Shown: one piece after another, positions 27,000-35,802 of the stretch
Numbering within the stretch: position 1 is the first letter of the stretch
Layout: each line of letters opens with the position of its first letter
Assembly: GCF_024137965.1 (NCBI RefSeq)
Contig: NZ_CP099975.1
Location: forward strand, 2,852,001 to 2,916,000
DNA length: 64,000 bases
Source of the DNA: Halomonas sp. Y3
GTDB taxonomy: Bacteria; Pseudomonadota; Gammaproteobacteria; Pseudomonadales; Halomonadaceae
Direction: 5' to 3'
The notes under the pieces: generated by a model
Told to the model about the DNA's origin: nothing
What the model saw: only the letters and a program-made list of their open reading frames with translations
Databases searched by the model: none
Made by a program: the position numbers and the translations under genes

Positions 27000-28154
27000 A
27001 TGCCAGGCTTGCTTCCCGACGTTGACCCCGATGGGCTGCTGGAATATTCGGTGGTCTATACCGACCGCGCCCTGAACCACATGTCCGCCCGCTTCCAGGA
27101 GGTGATGCGCGATATCTCCGGCCACCTCAAGCGGGTCTATCACGCCCACAGCGCGGTGATCGTGCCCGGCAGCGGCACCTTCGGCATGGAGGCGGTGGCC
27201 CGCCAGTTTGCCAAGGAGCGCCGCTGCCTGGTGATCCGCAACGGCTGGTTCAGCTATCGCTGGAGCCAGATCCTCGAGATGGGCCGCATCCCGGCCGATA
27301 TCAACGTGCTCAAGGCGCGCCGCCTCGACGAGCAGGATGCCACCTCGCCCTTCTCTCCCGCGCCCATCGAGGAGGTGATCGAGGCGATCCGCGACCAGCA
27401 GCCGGATATCGTCTTCATGCCCCACGTGGAGACCGCCGCCGGCATCATCCTGCCCGATGACTATATCCGCCAGGTGGCCGACGCCATCCATCAGGAGGGG
27501 GGCCTGCTGGTGCTGGACTGCATCGCCTCCGGCGCCATCTGGGTCGATATGCAGGACCTCGGCGTCGACGTCCTGGTCAGCGCCCCCCAGAAGGGCTGGA
27601 GCGCCTCGCCCTGCTGCGCCATGGTGATGCTCTCCCGCCAGGCTCGGGAGGCCATCGACGAGACCACCAGCACGAGCTTCGCCTGCGACCTGAAGAAATG
27701 GCTCTCGATCATGGAGGCCTACGAGGGCGGCGGGCACGCCTATCACGCCACCCTGCCCACCGATGGCCTGGTCAGGCTGCGCGACGTCATGAACGAGATC
27801 GAGGCCTACGGCCTGGAGAAGGTGCGTGACGAGCAGCAGGCCCTGGGCGACGGCGTGCGTGCGCTGCTCGAGGAGTTCGGCTACCGCAGCGTGGCGGCCC
27901 CGGGCTTCACCGCGCCCGGCGTGGTGGTCAGCTACACCCGGGACGCCGGCATCGTCGGCAAGTTCGCCGAGGCGGGCCTGCAGGTGGCCGGCGGCGTGCC
28001 GCTGATGTGCGACGAAGGCGACGAGTTCCAGACCTTCCGCATCGGCCTGTTCGGCCTGGAGAAGCTCCACGACCGCGAGCGCAGCCTGGCCCACCTGCGC
28101 GGGGCCCTGGAGAGGGTTGCCCAGGTGGAGTCGGTCTCTCCCAGCGAGGCGTGA
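27000..28154 (+). CDS. Class V aminotransferase (alanine-glyoxylate/phosphonate type)
   Basis: The protein has 384 residues, a fold-type I PLP enzyme of class V. The Schiff-base lysine is in SAPQKGWSASP (about residue 198), with the cofactor-binding Asp in LVLDCIASGA and the phosphate-binding VPGSGTFGMEAV near residue 60. Relatives use alanine, serine or 2-aminoethylphosphonate with glyoxylate or pyruvate. The long N-terminal match to alanine-glyoxylate aminotransferase-like proteins does not fix the substrate. CACGGAGATTCAC precedes the ATG. It lies 117 bases after pta on the same strand, so it may be transcribed with ackA-pta, and ends at a strong terminator. Confidence 0.85.
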   Translation: MPGLLPDVDPDGLLEYSVVYTDRALNHMSARFQEVMRDISGHLKRVYHAHSAVIVPGSGTFGMEAVARQFAKERRCLVIRNGWFSYRWSQILEMGRIPADINVLKARRLDEQDATSPFSPAPIEEVIEAIRDQQPDIVFMPHVETAAGIILPDDYIRQVADAIHQEGGLLVLDCIASGAIWVDMQDLGVDVLVSAPQKGWSASPCCAMVMLSRQAREAIDETTSTSFACDLKKWLSIMEAYEGGGHAYHATLPTDGLVRLRDVMNEIEAYGLEKVRDEQQALGDGVRALLEEFGYRSVAAPGFTAPGVVVSYTRDAGIVGKFAEAGLQVAGGVPLMCDEGDEFQTFRIGLFGLEKLHDRERSLAHLRGALERVAQVESVSPSEA

Positions 28155-28188
28155 GCCGGCAGCGCGCTCTGCCTCGGCAGGCACCTGA

Positions 28189-28223
28189 CGCAAGCGGGGC
28201 GGCCCATGGCCGCCCCGCTTGCG
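28189..28223. terminator. Strong hairpin terminator between aminotransferase and CBS gene
   Basis: A perfect 16-bp stem is formed by 28189-28204 and 28208-28223 (CGCAAGCGGGGCGGCC and its complement) with the loop CAT, followed by CTTTACC. It lies 35 bases after the aminotransferase stop and 31 bases beyond the stop of the convergent CBS-domain gene, so it can stop transcription from both sides. Confidence 0.75.
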
Positions 28224-28253
28224 CTTTACCTGCCCACCAGGCGCCTCTGGCCG

Positions 28254-28937
28254 TTACAGGCTGCCCACGCCCCGGGGCACGAAGCCCAGATTGTTGTCGA
28301 CCGCCTTCACGCCGGGGGTATTCTCGGCGGCCACCTGCACCGCCATCTTCTCCTGCTGGTTCTCCACCAGCCCCCAGAGCTGCACCTTGCCCTCCGAGAC
28401 CATGACGTTGAGACGATCCACCAGCACCCCGGTGTTGTCGTCCACCTCCTTGAGGATCGCCTCGCGGATCTCGCGATCGTCTCGGGTCACCTGTGCCTCG
28501 GTGGCCGCCACGGAGAAGCCGCGCAGCAGGTTGGAGCGGCTGACGATGCCCACCAGCTTGCCCTCCTTCACCACCGGCACCCGCTTGATGTGATGCTTCT
28601 CGAGCAGCCGCGAGATCTTGTGGAGCGGCATGTCCTCGCCGATGGTCAGCGGGTCCGGGGTCATGATCTCCTGGGCACGGCGGCCGTGGGACTTGACGTA
28701 GTCGGCGGCATCGTGGCCGGCGAACAACTTGAGCCACCAGGACTTGCGACCCAGGGTATCGTTCTCCACCCGACGCATCAGGTCACCCTCGCTGACGATG
28801 CCGAGCACCTTACCGCTCTCGTTCACCACCGGCACCGCACTGATACCGTGCTCCAGCAGCAGGCTGGCGATCTCGCGCACCTCGCTGTCGGGCGACACGG
28901 TAATGACGTTCTGAGTCATGACATCTGCTGCTTGCAT
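28254..28937 (-). CDS. CBS-pair and BON domain protein
   Basis: The protein has 227 residues. Two CBS domains (about 1-60 and 90-150) are marked by VMTQNVITVSPDSEVREIA, HGISAVPVV, IMTPDPLTIGEDMPLH and HHIKRVPVV. A BON domain (about 155-225) follows, marked by VDDNTGVLVDRLNVMVSEGKV and NTPGVKAVDNNL. CBS pairs bind adenosyl nucleotides and act as energy or ionic sensors; BON binds membranes or phospholipids. GGAGAACGCCCG precedes the ATG at 28937. It has no signal peptide. It is a single gene next to an MscS-type channel operon, so a role in stress or osmotic response is possible but only inferred. Confidence 0.85.
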   Translation of the reverse strand: MQAADVMTQNVITVSPDSEVREIASLLLEHGISAVPVVNESGKVLGIVSEGDLMRRVENDTLGRKSWWLKLFAGHDAADYVKSHGRRAQEIMTPDPLTIGEDMPLHKISRLLEKHHIKRVPVVKEGKLVGIVSRSNLLRGFSVAATEAQVTRDDREIREAILKEVDDNTGVLVDRLNVMVSEGKVQLWGLVENQQEKMAVQVAAENTPGVKAVDNNLGFVPRGVGSL

Positions 28938-29058
28938 CGGGCGTTCTCCACCAGGGAATTGAGTACCCTTCCAAGATAGCAAGGAGCCGGCCCCGGTGCA
29001 TTGATCCAGGGCGGTACTGCCGAACGCTGCGTCAACCCTGCAGGCGCCGCCCAAAGCC

Positions 29059-30480
29059 TCAGCCCTCATGGCCAGGCCCCTCGGCGTGCACCTCCTCCAC
29101 ATCGACGATGCGTGAACGGCTCATTACCACCTTCCAACGCTGCAGGGTCGCCGGCCGGTCGCCCTGGACCTCGCGGATCACCAGGTTGATCAGGTGGCGC
29201 TTCTCCACCTCCTCGCGCACCACCTGCCCCTCCTCCAGCCGATAGACCCGATGGCTGCCCTTGTCCATCAGGCGCGCCAGCGGGGAGAGGTCCAGGGTCA
29301 GGGTCTCCCGGGTGCGGTCATAGCCGCTCAGGAAGCGGGTCGGCGACATGCGCGAGCTGGAGCGGTAGTGGAGCACCACCTCCTCGCGCTGGGCCACGCT
29401 GCGCTTGCGCACCCGCTTGATCTCTTCGTCGAGCTTGGGAAAGCGGGTGTAGTCGCACCACTCCAGCTGGCGGCCCACCGGCACGCTGCGAGTCGGGTCC
29501 AGGTACTGGCGGCGCCACTTGGGTCGTCCCCGGCGCAGCAGACGCCAGAGGGTGTTGCGCAGGTCGTCCTTGAACACCTCACGCAGGGCGTAGAGGCCCG
29601 CCATGGCCAGCACGAAGAGCACGGTGATGTCCGACAGCGTATCGCGCACCCGCAAGAGCCCCAGCGAGACGAACACCATCACCACCGCCGTGGCCAGGGC
29701 CTTGACCGCCTTCTGCTCGCCGCCGCCGAGCTCCTGAGTCTTCTGCTTGAGGGTCACCGGGTACTCGATCAGCCGGCGCAGCAGACGCATCTTGTTGGAC
29801 ATCCGGGTCGGGTCCCGGGTCACCCGCTCGGAGTTGTACTCCTGGGCCTCCCGGTAGGCGCCCTCGTCCCGGCAGATCGCGATCAGGCGCTCGCGGATCT
29901 CCCGGAAGCGCGGCCCCCGGGGCAGGTTGGCCACCAGCGCCAGCAGGCGCTGCTCGGTGAACCAGGAGAGGTAGTTGTCGATGGTGATGTAGTAGCGATT
30001 GAGGCTCTCCTCCTCGGGCTCCTGGCGCCGCAGCCGCTTGAGGATGCCCACGGCAAGCTCCGCGTGCTCCTCGAGCTGCGCCTTGAGGGCCTCATCGCCC
30101 TCCTCTCCGCCGCCCTTCTCCTTCGCCTTCTCCGCCCGGCGGGCCTCGCGAGCCGCCTCCAGCAGCGGCTGGGTGGAGCCCTCCAGGGCCACCACGTACT
30201 GGTAGGCGTAGAGGCTCATGCTCAGGCGGTAGTGCTCCTGGGCCAGCTGCCCCCGCTTGGCCAGACGGCTGAGCACCAGCGGCAGCCGGTAGCGGTCGCT
30301 GAAGTAGGTGCGCTTGACGTGGATCGCCGCATGGTAGAAGTCCTCTTCGGAGAGGACATTGGGCCCGAGCCCCAGCTCTCCGGGCACGAAGAGGAAGAGG
30401 TCCAGCTTGTGCGAGGTCTCCTCCTGCAGCACCCGGGTGATGCGCAGGTGAAAGCTGTCCTGGCGACGAACGCTGATCAT
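29059..30480 (-). CDS. Conserved-looking membrane protein of unknown function
   Basis: The protein has 473 residues. I do not recognise a known domain. Residues 1-150 are mixed alpha/beta with an acidic, Lys/Glu-rich charged stretch (about 110-140). Residues 150-260 are helical and charged. Two hydrophobic helices lie near 270-320, followed by a basic loop (RRGRPKWRRQY) and a soluble C-terminal domain that includes EVVLHYRSSSRMSPTRF and DLSPLARLMDKGSHRVY. Its ATG overlaps the stop of the mechanosensitive channel gene by four bases, so the two are co-translated. Together they may form one membrane stress unit. There is no signal peptide. Confidence 0.75.
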   Translation of the reverse strand: MISVRRQDSFHLRITRVLQEETSHKLDLFLFVPGELGLGPNVLSEEDFYHAAIHVKRTYFSDRYRLPLVLSRLAKRGQLAQEHYRLSMSLYAYQYVVALEGSTQPLLEAAREARRAEKAKEKGGGEEGDEALKAQLEEHAELAVGILKRLRRQEPEEESLNRYYITIDNYLSWFTEQRLLALVANLPRGPRFREIRERLIAICRDEGAYREAQEYNSERVTRDPTRMSNKMRLLRRLIEYPVTLKQKTQELGGGEQKAVKALATAVVMVFVSLGLLRVRDTLSDITVLFVLAMAGLYALREVFKDDLRNTLWRLLRRGRPKWRRQYLDPTRSVPVGRQLEWCDYTRFPKLDEEIKRVRKRSVAQREEVVLHYRSSSRMSPTRFLSGYDRTRETLTLDLSPLARLMDKGSHRVYRLEEGQVVREEVEKRHLINLVIREVQGDRPATLQRWKVVMSRSRIVDVEEVHAEGPGHEG

Positions 30481-32819
30481 TGGCCGGGGTCCGGCGAGGC
30501 GCCGCGGGCACTGGTATCACCCGCCGGGTCGGCCGCACCGGCCTGGCCCGGCGTGCGACCCGCCGCATCGCGGTAGTCGGCATGAGAGTCGGCCTGGGAG
30601 TCGGCGTGGTCGCCGCTGCCATCCAGGCGACCGCCACCGAGGCCCTGCATGCTGACGTTGAGACGCGGCATGGCCAGGTCGAGACCCAGCTCCTCCATGC
30701 GCTGCTTGAGCAGCAGGTTGAAGGCACGGGCCACGTCCCACTGCATCTCCGGCGCGGTGCGAAAGCGCATGCGCAGCACCGGGCAGCCCTCCTCGAAGGC
30801 CTGGATGCCCTGCATCTCCAGGGGCGACCAGATATGGTGGCGCATCATGGGGTCCTGGCGCAGGGCCTGGGCGGTCTCCTGCATCAGGGTGATGGCGTCG
30901 TCGATCTTCATCTCGTGGGGGATGCGAATACGCATCAGGGCGATGCCGAACTGCCGCGACATGTTGTGGATCGACTCGATGCGACTGAAGGTGATGATGT
31001 GCACCACGCCATCCAGGTCGCGCAGCCGCACGGTGCGCAGGGTCAGGCCCTCCACCGTGCCCATATGGCCATTGATCAGCACGAAGTCATCCACCGCCAG
31101 GGAGTCCTCGATGAGGATGAAGATGCCGGTGAACAGGTCCTGCACCAGGGTCTGGGCGCCGAAGCCGATGGCCAGACCGATCACGCCGGCACCGGCCAGC
31201 AGCGGGGTGACGTTCACCCCCAGGTTGGCCAGTCCGACGATGGCGGCGATGATCACGATGGTGGTGAAGATGACGTTGCGGATCATCGGGGTGATGGTCT
31301 GGGCCCGGGCCTGATTGACGCGCCTCCCCCGGGAGCGGGCGGAGCTGGCCAGGGTGCGCTGGATGGCGGTATCGGCGAAGATCCACGCCAGCCAGGCCAG
31401 CAGCACGGTGAAGCCGATGGCCAAAAGCGCCTGGCCGATGCGCGCGCTGGCCACCCCCTGCTGGCCGATGCCGAGCAGGGAGCCGCCCCACACCTGGGTG
31501 GAGGCCTCGGCAAAGGCCAGCCAGGTCGCCGCATGGGCCAGCACGTAGCCGAAGCGCTCCAGCCGCTGGCGATACTGGCTGATGCGCCGGCGCTTGTTGC
31601 GCTTGCCGCGCCGCTCGCCGTGGCGGCGCAGCAGGCCGGTGATGACCAGCGCCAGCACCAGCAGCGCCGCCGAGATGATCGAGCGGGCCAGCGCCGTGCC
31701 CACGTCGCCGCCGGTGACGAAGATCGCCACCAGGGAGCCGCCCACCAGCAGCAGCGCCGGCACGTGCCAGAGGCTGCCGACCACGCTGACCACGCCGGCG
31801 CCGCCGCTGCTCTCCCGGCGCTCGCGCCAGGGGCGATTGCGGATGATGTGCTGAATGGGGCGCTTGAAGCGCAGGATGAAGCGCACGCTGAGCAGCGCCG
31901 CCAGCATGTTGGCCAGCACCGAGAGCAGCCCGGCCAGCTCCTCCCCGATCAGGTCGCTGAGGCGCCCGGAGTTGAAGGCGTCGCCCAGGGCGATCAGCGC
32001 CCCGATGACGAAGAGCGGGCGCAGGCCATGGGTCTGGATCAGCTGCACCGCCACGAAGCGATGCCCCCGAGTGAAGACCGAGATGAAGGTCTCCACCACC
32101 ACCGAGAGGGTGCGCCCGCACAGGGCGATATAGGCCACCACCAGGGCCATGGTGCGCCCCGAGCTTTCGGGAATCAGCTGGGCGATCCCCAGTATCAGGG
32201 CGAAGGCCAGGGCCCAGGGCAGCATGCGGCGCAGGAAGTGCACGGTGAGCAGCCAGGCCCGCGGGTCCCGAGGCAGGTCCAGGGGCCAGCCCCGGCGGCG
32301 GGCCAGCAGCCGCCCAAGGGCGATGAAGATCACCAGCAGGCCGGCCCAGATGCCCAGCAGCACGGCGCCCTCCACCGTGAAGCGCACCAGGTCGGCGTTC
32401 TCGGTGGCGCTCACCAGGCCGCTGAAGTCCCGCCAGCCCTGATCGAGCTGGTCATGCCACTGGTCCACTGGAGAGTGCCCCGACTCGGCCTGCTCCCCCA
32501 GGTCGCTCAGGGTCTCGGCCAGGGCGCCGAGCAGCCCCTGGCGCGGTGCCAGGGCGGCCTCCTCCGCCGCCTCGCCGTGGGCCACCTGCAGGTCGCGCAG
32601 ACTCTCCAGCAGCTGGCCGCGCCGCTCGGCGTCCTCGAGGGTGGCGATGACCTCGTCCAGGGAAGCCTGGAAGGCCCGGGGATCATGCTCGACGGCTTCC
32701 TCGCCACCGCCCGCGAGCCCGGGTAGGCCCAGCTGCTGGGCCTGGGCGGGCAGCGCCAGCAGGAGCAGCAGCAGCCACGGCAGGCAGAGGAACAGGCATC
32801 GGCGCAGTGGTGGGAACAT
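30477..32819 (-). CDS. Large MscS-family mechanosensitive channel
   Basis: The protein has 780 residues. A signal peptide (cleavage after AQA, about residue 27) is followed by a periplasmic coiled region, then about ten membrane helices, ending in the MscS core near residues 525-640. The pore-lining helix is rich in Gly and Ala (LAGAGVIGLAIGFGAQTL), followed by LVQDLFTGIFILIEDSLAVDDFV and the cytoplasmic beta domain. The size and layout resemble the YbiO/YjeP large-MscS class. The C-terminal 60 residues are low-complexity, rich in Asp, Gly and Ala. The channel would open under membrane tension and release solutes on osmotic downshift, fitting a halophile. It is coupled to the unknown gene downstream. 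Confidence 0.9.
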   Translation of the reverse strand: MFPPLRRCLFLCLPWLLLLLLALPAQAQQLGLPGLAGGGEEAVEHDPRAFQASLDEVIATLEDAERRGQLLESLRDLQVAHGEAAEEAALAPRQGLLGALAETLSDLGEQAESGHSPVDQWHDQLDQGWRDFSGLVSATENADLVRFTVEGAVLLGIWAGLLVIFIALGRLLARRRGWPLDLPRDPRAWLLTVHFLRRMLPWALAFALILGIAQLIPESSGRTMALVVAYIALCGRTLSVVVETFISVFTRGHRFVAVQLIQTHGLRPLFVIGALIALGDAFNSGRLSDLIGEELAGLLSVLANMLAALLSVRFILRFKRPIQHIIRNRPWRERRESSGGAGVVSVVGSLWHVPALLLVGGSLVAIFVTGGDVGTALARSIISAALLVLALVITGLLRRHGERRGKRNKRRRISQYRQRLERFGYVLAHAATWLAFAEASTQVWGGSLLGIGQQGVASARIGQALLAIGFTVLLAWLAWIFADTAIQRTLASSARSRGRRVNQARAQTITPMIRNVIFTTIVIIAAIVGLANLGVNVTPLLAGAGVIGLAIGFGAQTLVQDLFTGIFILIEDSLAVDDFVLINGHMGTVEGLTLRTVRLRDLDGVVHIITFSRIESIHNMSRQFGIALMRIRIPHEMKIDDAITLMQETAQALRQDPMMRHHIWSPLEMQGIQAFEEGCPVLRMRFRTAPEMQWDVARAFNLLLKQRMEELGLDLAMPRLNVSMQGLGGGRLDGSGDHADSQADSHADYRDAAGRTPGQAGAADPAGDTSARGASPDPGQ

Positions 32820-32904
32820 CTTCTCTCCGTATCGGTAGCGATGCGCAGCAGCAACAATATGTTAGGCTCGACGCGAGCCCATCGGTCACGCACAGGATGC
32901 CGCC

Positions 32905-33912
32905 ATGACGCCTCTCCCGCCACCCGAACCCCACAACTCCGCTGGCAAGATTCGCCGCGTCGGGGTCGAGATCGAGTTCGCCGGCCTGCCGCCGCGGGAC
33001 ACCGCCGAGCTGGTCCGCGACCTGTTCGGCGGCGAGATCGTCACCGTCAGCCCCCACCGGCTCAGGGTGGCCGAGACCCGCTGGGGCGAGTTCGTGATCG
33101 AGCTCGATACCCAGTATGCCCACCCCGACGCCGAAGTACTCGATGCGCGGCCCAGGGACGACACCGAGTGGGAGCGCCAGCGCCACCAGATGCGCCTGGA
33201 CTTCCATACCCGCACCCGGGAGCTGATCGGCGACGTGGTCACCGGGCTCGTGCCCACGGAGATCGTCTGTCCGCCGGTGCCCTGGGACGAGCTCGACGAG
33301 CTCGACGCCCTCTTCGACGCCCTGCGCCAGCACGGCGCCAAAGGCACCGATGCCAGCCTGCTCTACGGCTTCGGCCTGCACCTCAACCCCGAGGTGCCGA
33401 GCCTCGAGGTGGCGAGCGTGCTGGACCACCTGCGCGCCTATATGCTCACCGCCGAGTGGCTGCGCGAGCAGATCGACGTGGACATCACCCGGGAGGTGCT
33501 GCCCCACGCCAACCCCTTCCCCAGGCCCTACGCCCTCAAGGTGCTCGACCCCCGCTATGCGCCGGACCTCGACACCCTGATCGGCGACTACCTGGCGGAC
33601 AACCCGACCCGCAACCGCGAGCTCGACATGACACCGCTGTTCGCCCACCTGCGTCCGGGCTACCCCCACGAGCTCTTCCGCAACCGGCTGGTCAAGCCGC
33701 GCCCCACCTTCCACTACCGGCTGCCCGATGCGCGGCTCTCGGAGCCCGGCTGGGGCTCGGTGGTGGAGTGGAACCGCTGGCTGGAGGTAGAGAAGCTGGC
33801 CGCCGACAAGGAGCTGCTGCAGCAGCGCAGCGCGGGCTACGTGGCCAAGCACACCCGCTCGCCGCTGGCCCGGCTATGGCTGCGCATGCGCGGCTGGGCG
33901 GGGGCATCGTGA
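32905..33912 (+). CDS. Amidoligase (COOH-NH2 ligase) family protein
   Basis: The protein has 335 residues and belongs to the Amidoligase_2 family of glutamine-synthetase-like ATP-dependent ligases. Family marks are VGVEIEFAGLP (about 20-30, the metal-binding Glu strand), LLYGFGLHLNPE (about 150-160), HANPFPRPYALKVLDPRY and KPRPTFHYRLPD. These enzymes are predicted to join a carboxyl to an amine in small metabolites or protein tails. The stop overlaps the GTG start of a class I amidotransferase-like gene (GTGA), so the two work as a pair. It is divergent from the MscS gene, with only 85 bases between starts. Its substrate is unknown. Confidence 0.85.
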   Translation: MTPLPPPEPHNSAGKIRRVGVEIEFAGLPPRDTAELVRDLFGGEIVTVSPHRLRVAETRWGEFVIELDTQYAHPDAEVLDARPRDDTEWERQRHQMRLDFHTRTRELIGDVVTGLVPTEIVCPPVPWDELDELDALFDALRQHGAKGTDASLLYGFGLHLNPEVPSLEVASVLDHLRAYMLTAEWLREQIDVDITREVLPHANPFPRPYALKVLDPRYAPDLDTLIGDYLADNPTRNRELDMTPLFAHLRPGYPHELFRNRLVKPRPTFHYRLPDARLSEPGWGSVVEWNRWLEVEKLAADKELLQQRSAGYVAKHTRSPLARLWLRMRGWAGAS

Positions 33913-34589
33913 GCGAACCGCGCCCCCTGATCGGTATCACCACCTCCGACGACAAGAGCCAGATCGCCTGGCTCTTCGACTGGTTCGCGGTGTGGCGCCA
34001 CGGCGGTCGCCCGCTGCGCCTCTCCCCCTCGCGGCCGCTGCCCAAGCGGCTCGACGGGCTGATCATCGGCGGCGGTGACGATATCCAGGCCCACCTCTAC
34101 GACGCCGAGGTACAGCTGGACGTGCGGGTGGACCCCCAGCGCGACGAGCTGGAGCTGGAGCTGCTCGAGACCTTCATTCCCCGCCGGGTACCGGTGCTCG
34201 GCATCTGCCGCGGCGCCCAGCTGATCAACGTCTATCGCGGCGGCACCCTGGACCCGGACATCTACACCACCCATGAGGGGATCAAGCGACGGCGCACCGT
34301 GCTGCCGCGCAAGACCGTGGATATCGTCGGCGCCAGCCGGCTCCACCGTATCCTCGGGGTGAGCTGGTGCCGGATCAACAGCCTGCACCACCAGGCGGTG
34401 CAGAAGACCGGCGAAGGGATCGAGATCGTCGCCCGGGACCGGGAAGGGCTGGTGCAGGGCATCGAGTCCCGGGATCACGACTTCCTGATCGGCGTGCAGT
34501 GGCACCCGGAGTGGCTGATCTTCAACCGCCCCCAGCAGCGCCTGATTCGCGCCCTGGTCAAGGCCGCCCGTCAGCGGCAGGAGGCCTGA
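33909..34589 (+). CDS. Peptidase C26 / class I glutamine amidotransferase-like hydrolase
   Basis: The protein has 226 residues, starting at GTG within the end of the amidoligase gene. The catalytic Cys is in VLGICRGAQLINVY (about 100), and the His-Glu pair is in IGVQWHPEWLIF (about 200). The order and spacing fit PuuD/gamma-glutamyl hydrolase (C26) proteins, which cut gamma-glutamyl amides or feed ammonia. In amidoligase pairs it may supply ammonia or trim the product. There is no signal peptide. A hairpin (34592-34634) follows. The function of the pair has, as far as I know, not been shown by experiment. Confidence 0.87.
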   Translation: MSEPRPLIGITTSDDKSQIAWLFDWFAVWRHGGRPLRLSPSRPLPKRLDGLIIGGGDDIQAHLYDAEVQLDVRVDPQRDELELELLETFIPRRVPVLGICRGAQLINVYRGGTLDPDIYTTHEGIKRRRTVLPRKTVDIVGASRLHRILGVSWCRINSLHHQAVQKTGEGIEIVARDREGLVQGIESRDHDFLIGVQWHPEWLIFNRPQQRLIRALVKAARQRQEA

Positions 34590-34591
34590 CG

Positions 34592-34634
34592 CCGACGGCC
34601 GCCGTGGCGACGGCCGCCCGAAGGTGGCCGTCGG
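34592..34634. terminator. Hairpin after the amidoligase pair
   Basis: CCGACGGCC (34592-34600) and GGCCGTCGG (34626-34634) pair perfectly over nine bases, and a nested GGCCGCC/GGCGACGGCC stem lies inside. It sits between the stop of the C26 gene and the stop of the convergent OsmC gene. There is no T-run. Confidence 0.45.
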
Positions 34635-34655
34635 ACCAGCGAGTTCGCCCGAACG

Positions 34656-35087
34656 CTACCCCTCGAGGCTTGCGTCCAGGGTGATCTCGGCGTTGAGCAC
34701 CCGGGAGACAGGGCAGCCCCCCTTGGCCTTCTCCGCCGCCTCCTGGAAGGCCGCCTCCTCGGCACCGGGGCTCTTCACTCGGGTGGTGAGATGCACGGCG
34801 GTAATGCTGAAGCCGCTGTCATCCTTCTCAAGGGTGACCGCCGCTTCGGTGGCGATGCGCTCGGGCTCAAGCCCCGCCTCCCCCATGATCATCGACAGCG
34901 CCATGGAGAAGCAGCTGGCGTGGGCGGCGGCGATCAGCTCCTCGGGGTTGGTGCCCGGCGCCTCCTCGAAGCGCTGCCCGAAGTTGTAGGGGGTGTCGCT
35001 GAGCACCCCGCTGGCGGTGGAGGTCTTGCCCTGGCCCTGCTGCAGGCTGCCCTGCCAGACGGCGCTTCCGGTTCGCTTGATGGTCAT
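34656..35087 (-). CDS. osmC: OsmC-family peroxiredoxin
   Basis: The protein has 143 residues, full length. The two redox cysteines are in AAHASCFSMAL (about 60) and GGCPVSRVL (about 125). It begins MTIKRTGSAVWQGSLQQGQG and has PGTNPEELIAAAH, typical of OsmC proper rather than Ohr. It reduces organic hydroperoxides in the cytoplasm and is often osmotically induced. The start at 35087 is fixed by AAAGGAGT ten bases upstream. It is a single gene, and an upstream gap of 76 bases precedes the DUF1415 gene. Confidence 0.93.
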   Translation of the reverse strand: MTIKRTGSAVWQGSLQQGQGKTSTASGVLSDTPYNFGQRFEEAPGTNPEELIAAAHASCFSMALSMIMGEAGLEPERIATEAAVTLEKDDSGFSITAVHLTTRVKSPGAEEAAFQEAAEKAKGGCPVSRVLNAEITLDASLEG

Positions 35088-35163
35088 GGGGACGGTGACT
35101 CCTTTGATCTTGTTTCGTCGCGTTCGACACTTGGCTTGTCTCGCCAAGGGAGTGTAGTCGGCA

Positions 35164-35727
35164 TCACGCCGAACCGTCACGCAGCCTCGCCAGGGCCTCC
35201 GCCAGGGCCGGCTCGCCCAACGCTCGCATGGCCGCCACGTTGCGCTCGGGGATCGCCTCGGGATCCGGGTAGTGCTCAAGCGCCCGCTCGAGGCCCGCCT
35301 CGCGCAGCAGGTGCAGCAGCGGCCAGGGCGAGCGGTTGGTATAGTTGGCCGCGTCCTCCTCACCGGCCCCCTCGAAGCAGTAGTCCGGATGGAAGCTCGC
35401 CAGCTGGTAGGTCCCCGCATAGCCCTGGGCCTCCAGCAGCGCCTCGGCCAGGCCCAGGAAGTCCAGGTAGTCGTCGAAGGCTTCGAGGCCCTCGCTCAGC
35501 ACCAGCAGCGTGGTCTCGACCTCGGGATGAGCATCCAGATGCTCGCATTCGGCGGCCAGGGCGTGCAGGGCACGCTCCCAGTCGTCGGCGCCCACCTCCA
35601 CGTAGCGGATGCTGTCACGGGCCACCTCGCGGCCGGCGAAGGGACAGACATTGCGGGCGACCACGAAGGTCTCGACCCAGGCGCGGGTGGCGGCCAGGGC
35701 CGGGGAGGCAGCGTTGGCGGCAGGCAT
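35164..35727 (-). CDS. DUF1415 family protein
   Basis: The protein has 187 residues and matches the DUF1415 family of proteobacterial proteins: TRAWVETFVVARNVCPFA near the N-terminus with a conserved Cys-Pro, TTLLVLSEGLEAFDDYLDFL in the middle, and NYTNRSPWPLLHLLRE towards the end. It is soluble with no signal peptide. The family has no known function. It lies between OsmC (same strand) and the divergent aldo/keto reductase gene, with 75 bases separating the two starts. Confidence 0.83.
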   Translation of the reverse strand: MPAANAASPALAATRAWVETFVVARNVCPFAGREVARDSIRYVEVGADDWERALHALAAECEHLDAHPEVETTLLVLSEGLEAFDDYLDFLGLAEALLEAQGYAGTYQLASFHPDYCFEGAGEEDAANYTNRSPWPLLHLLREAGLERALEHYPDPEAIPERNVAAMRALGEPALAEALARLRDGSA

Positions 35728-35802
35728 GGCGGGCTCTCACGGCGGCGGAAACAAGCTGCTATTGTGGCAGAAAAGCCCCCCTTGCACCTTCGAGGAGCCC
35801 CC

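Noticed and set aside
30480..32726. A long open frame antisense to the mscS gene
   Set aside because: It mirrors the codon pattern of the real gene, is poor in hydrophobic core and rich in His/Gln/Gly, and has no ribosome site; high GC makes such frames common here.
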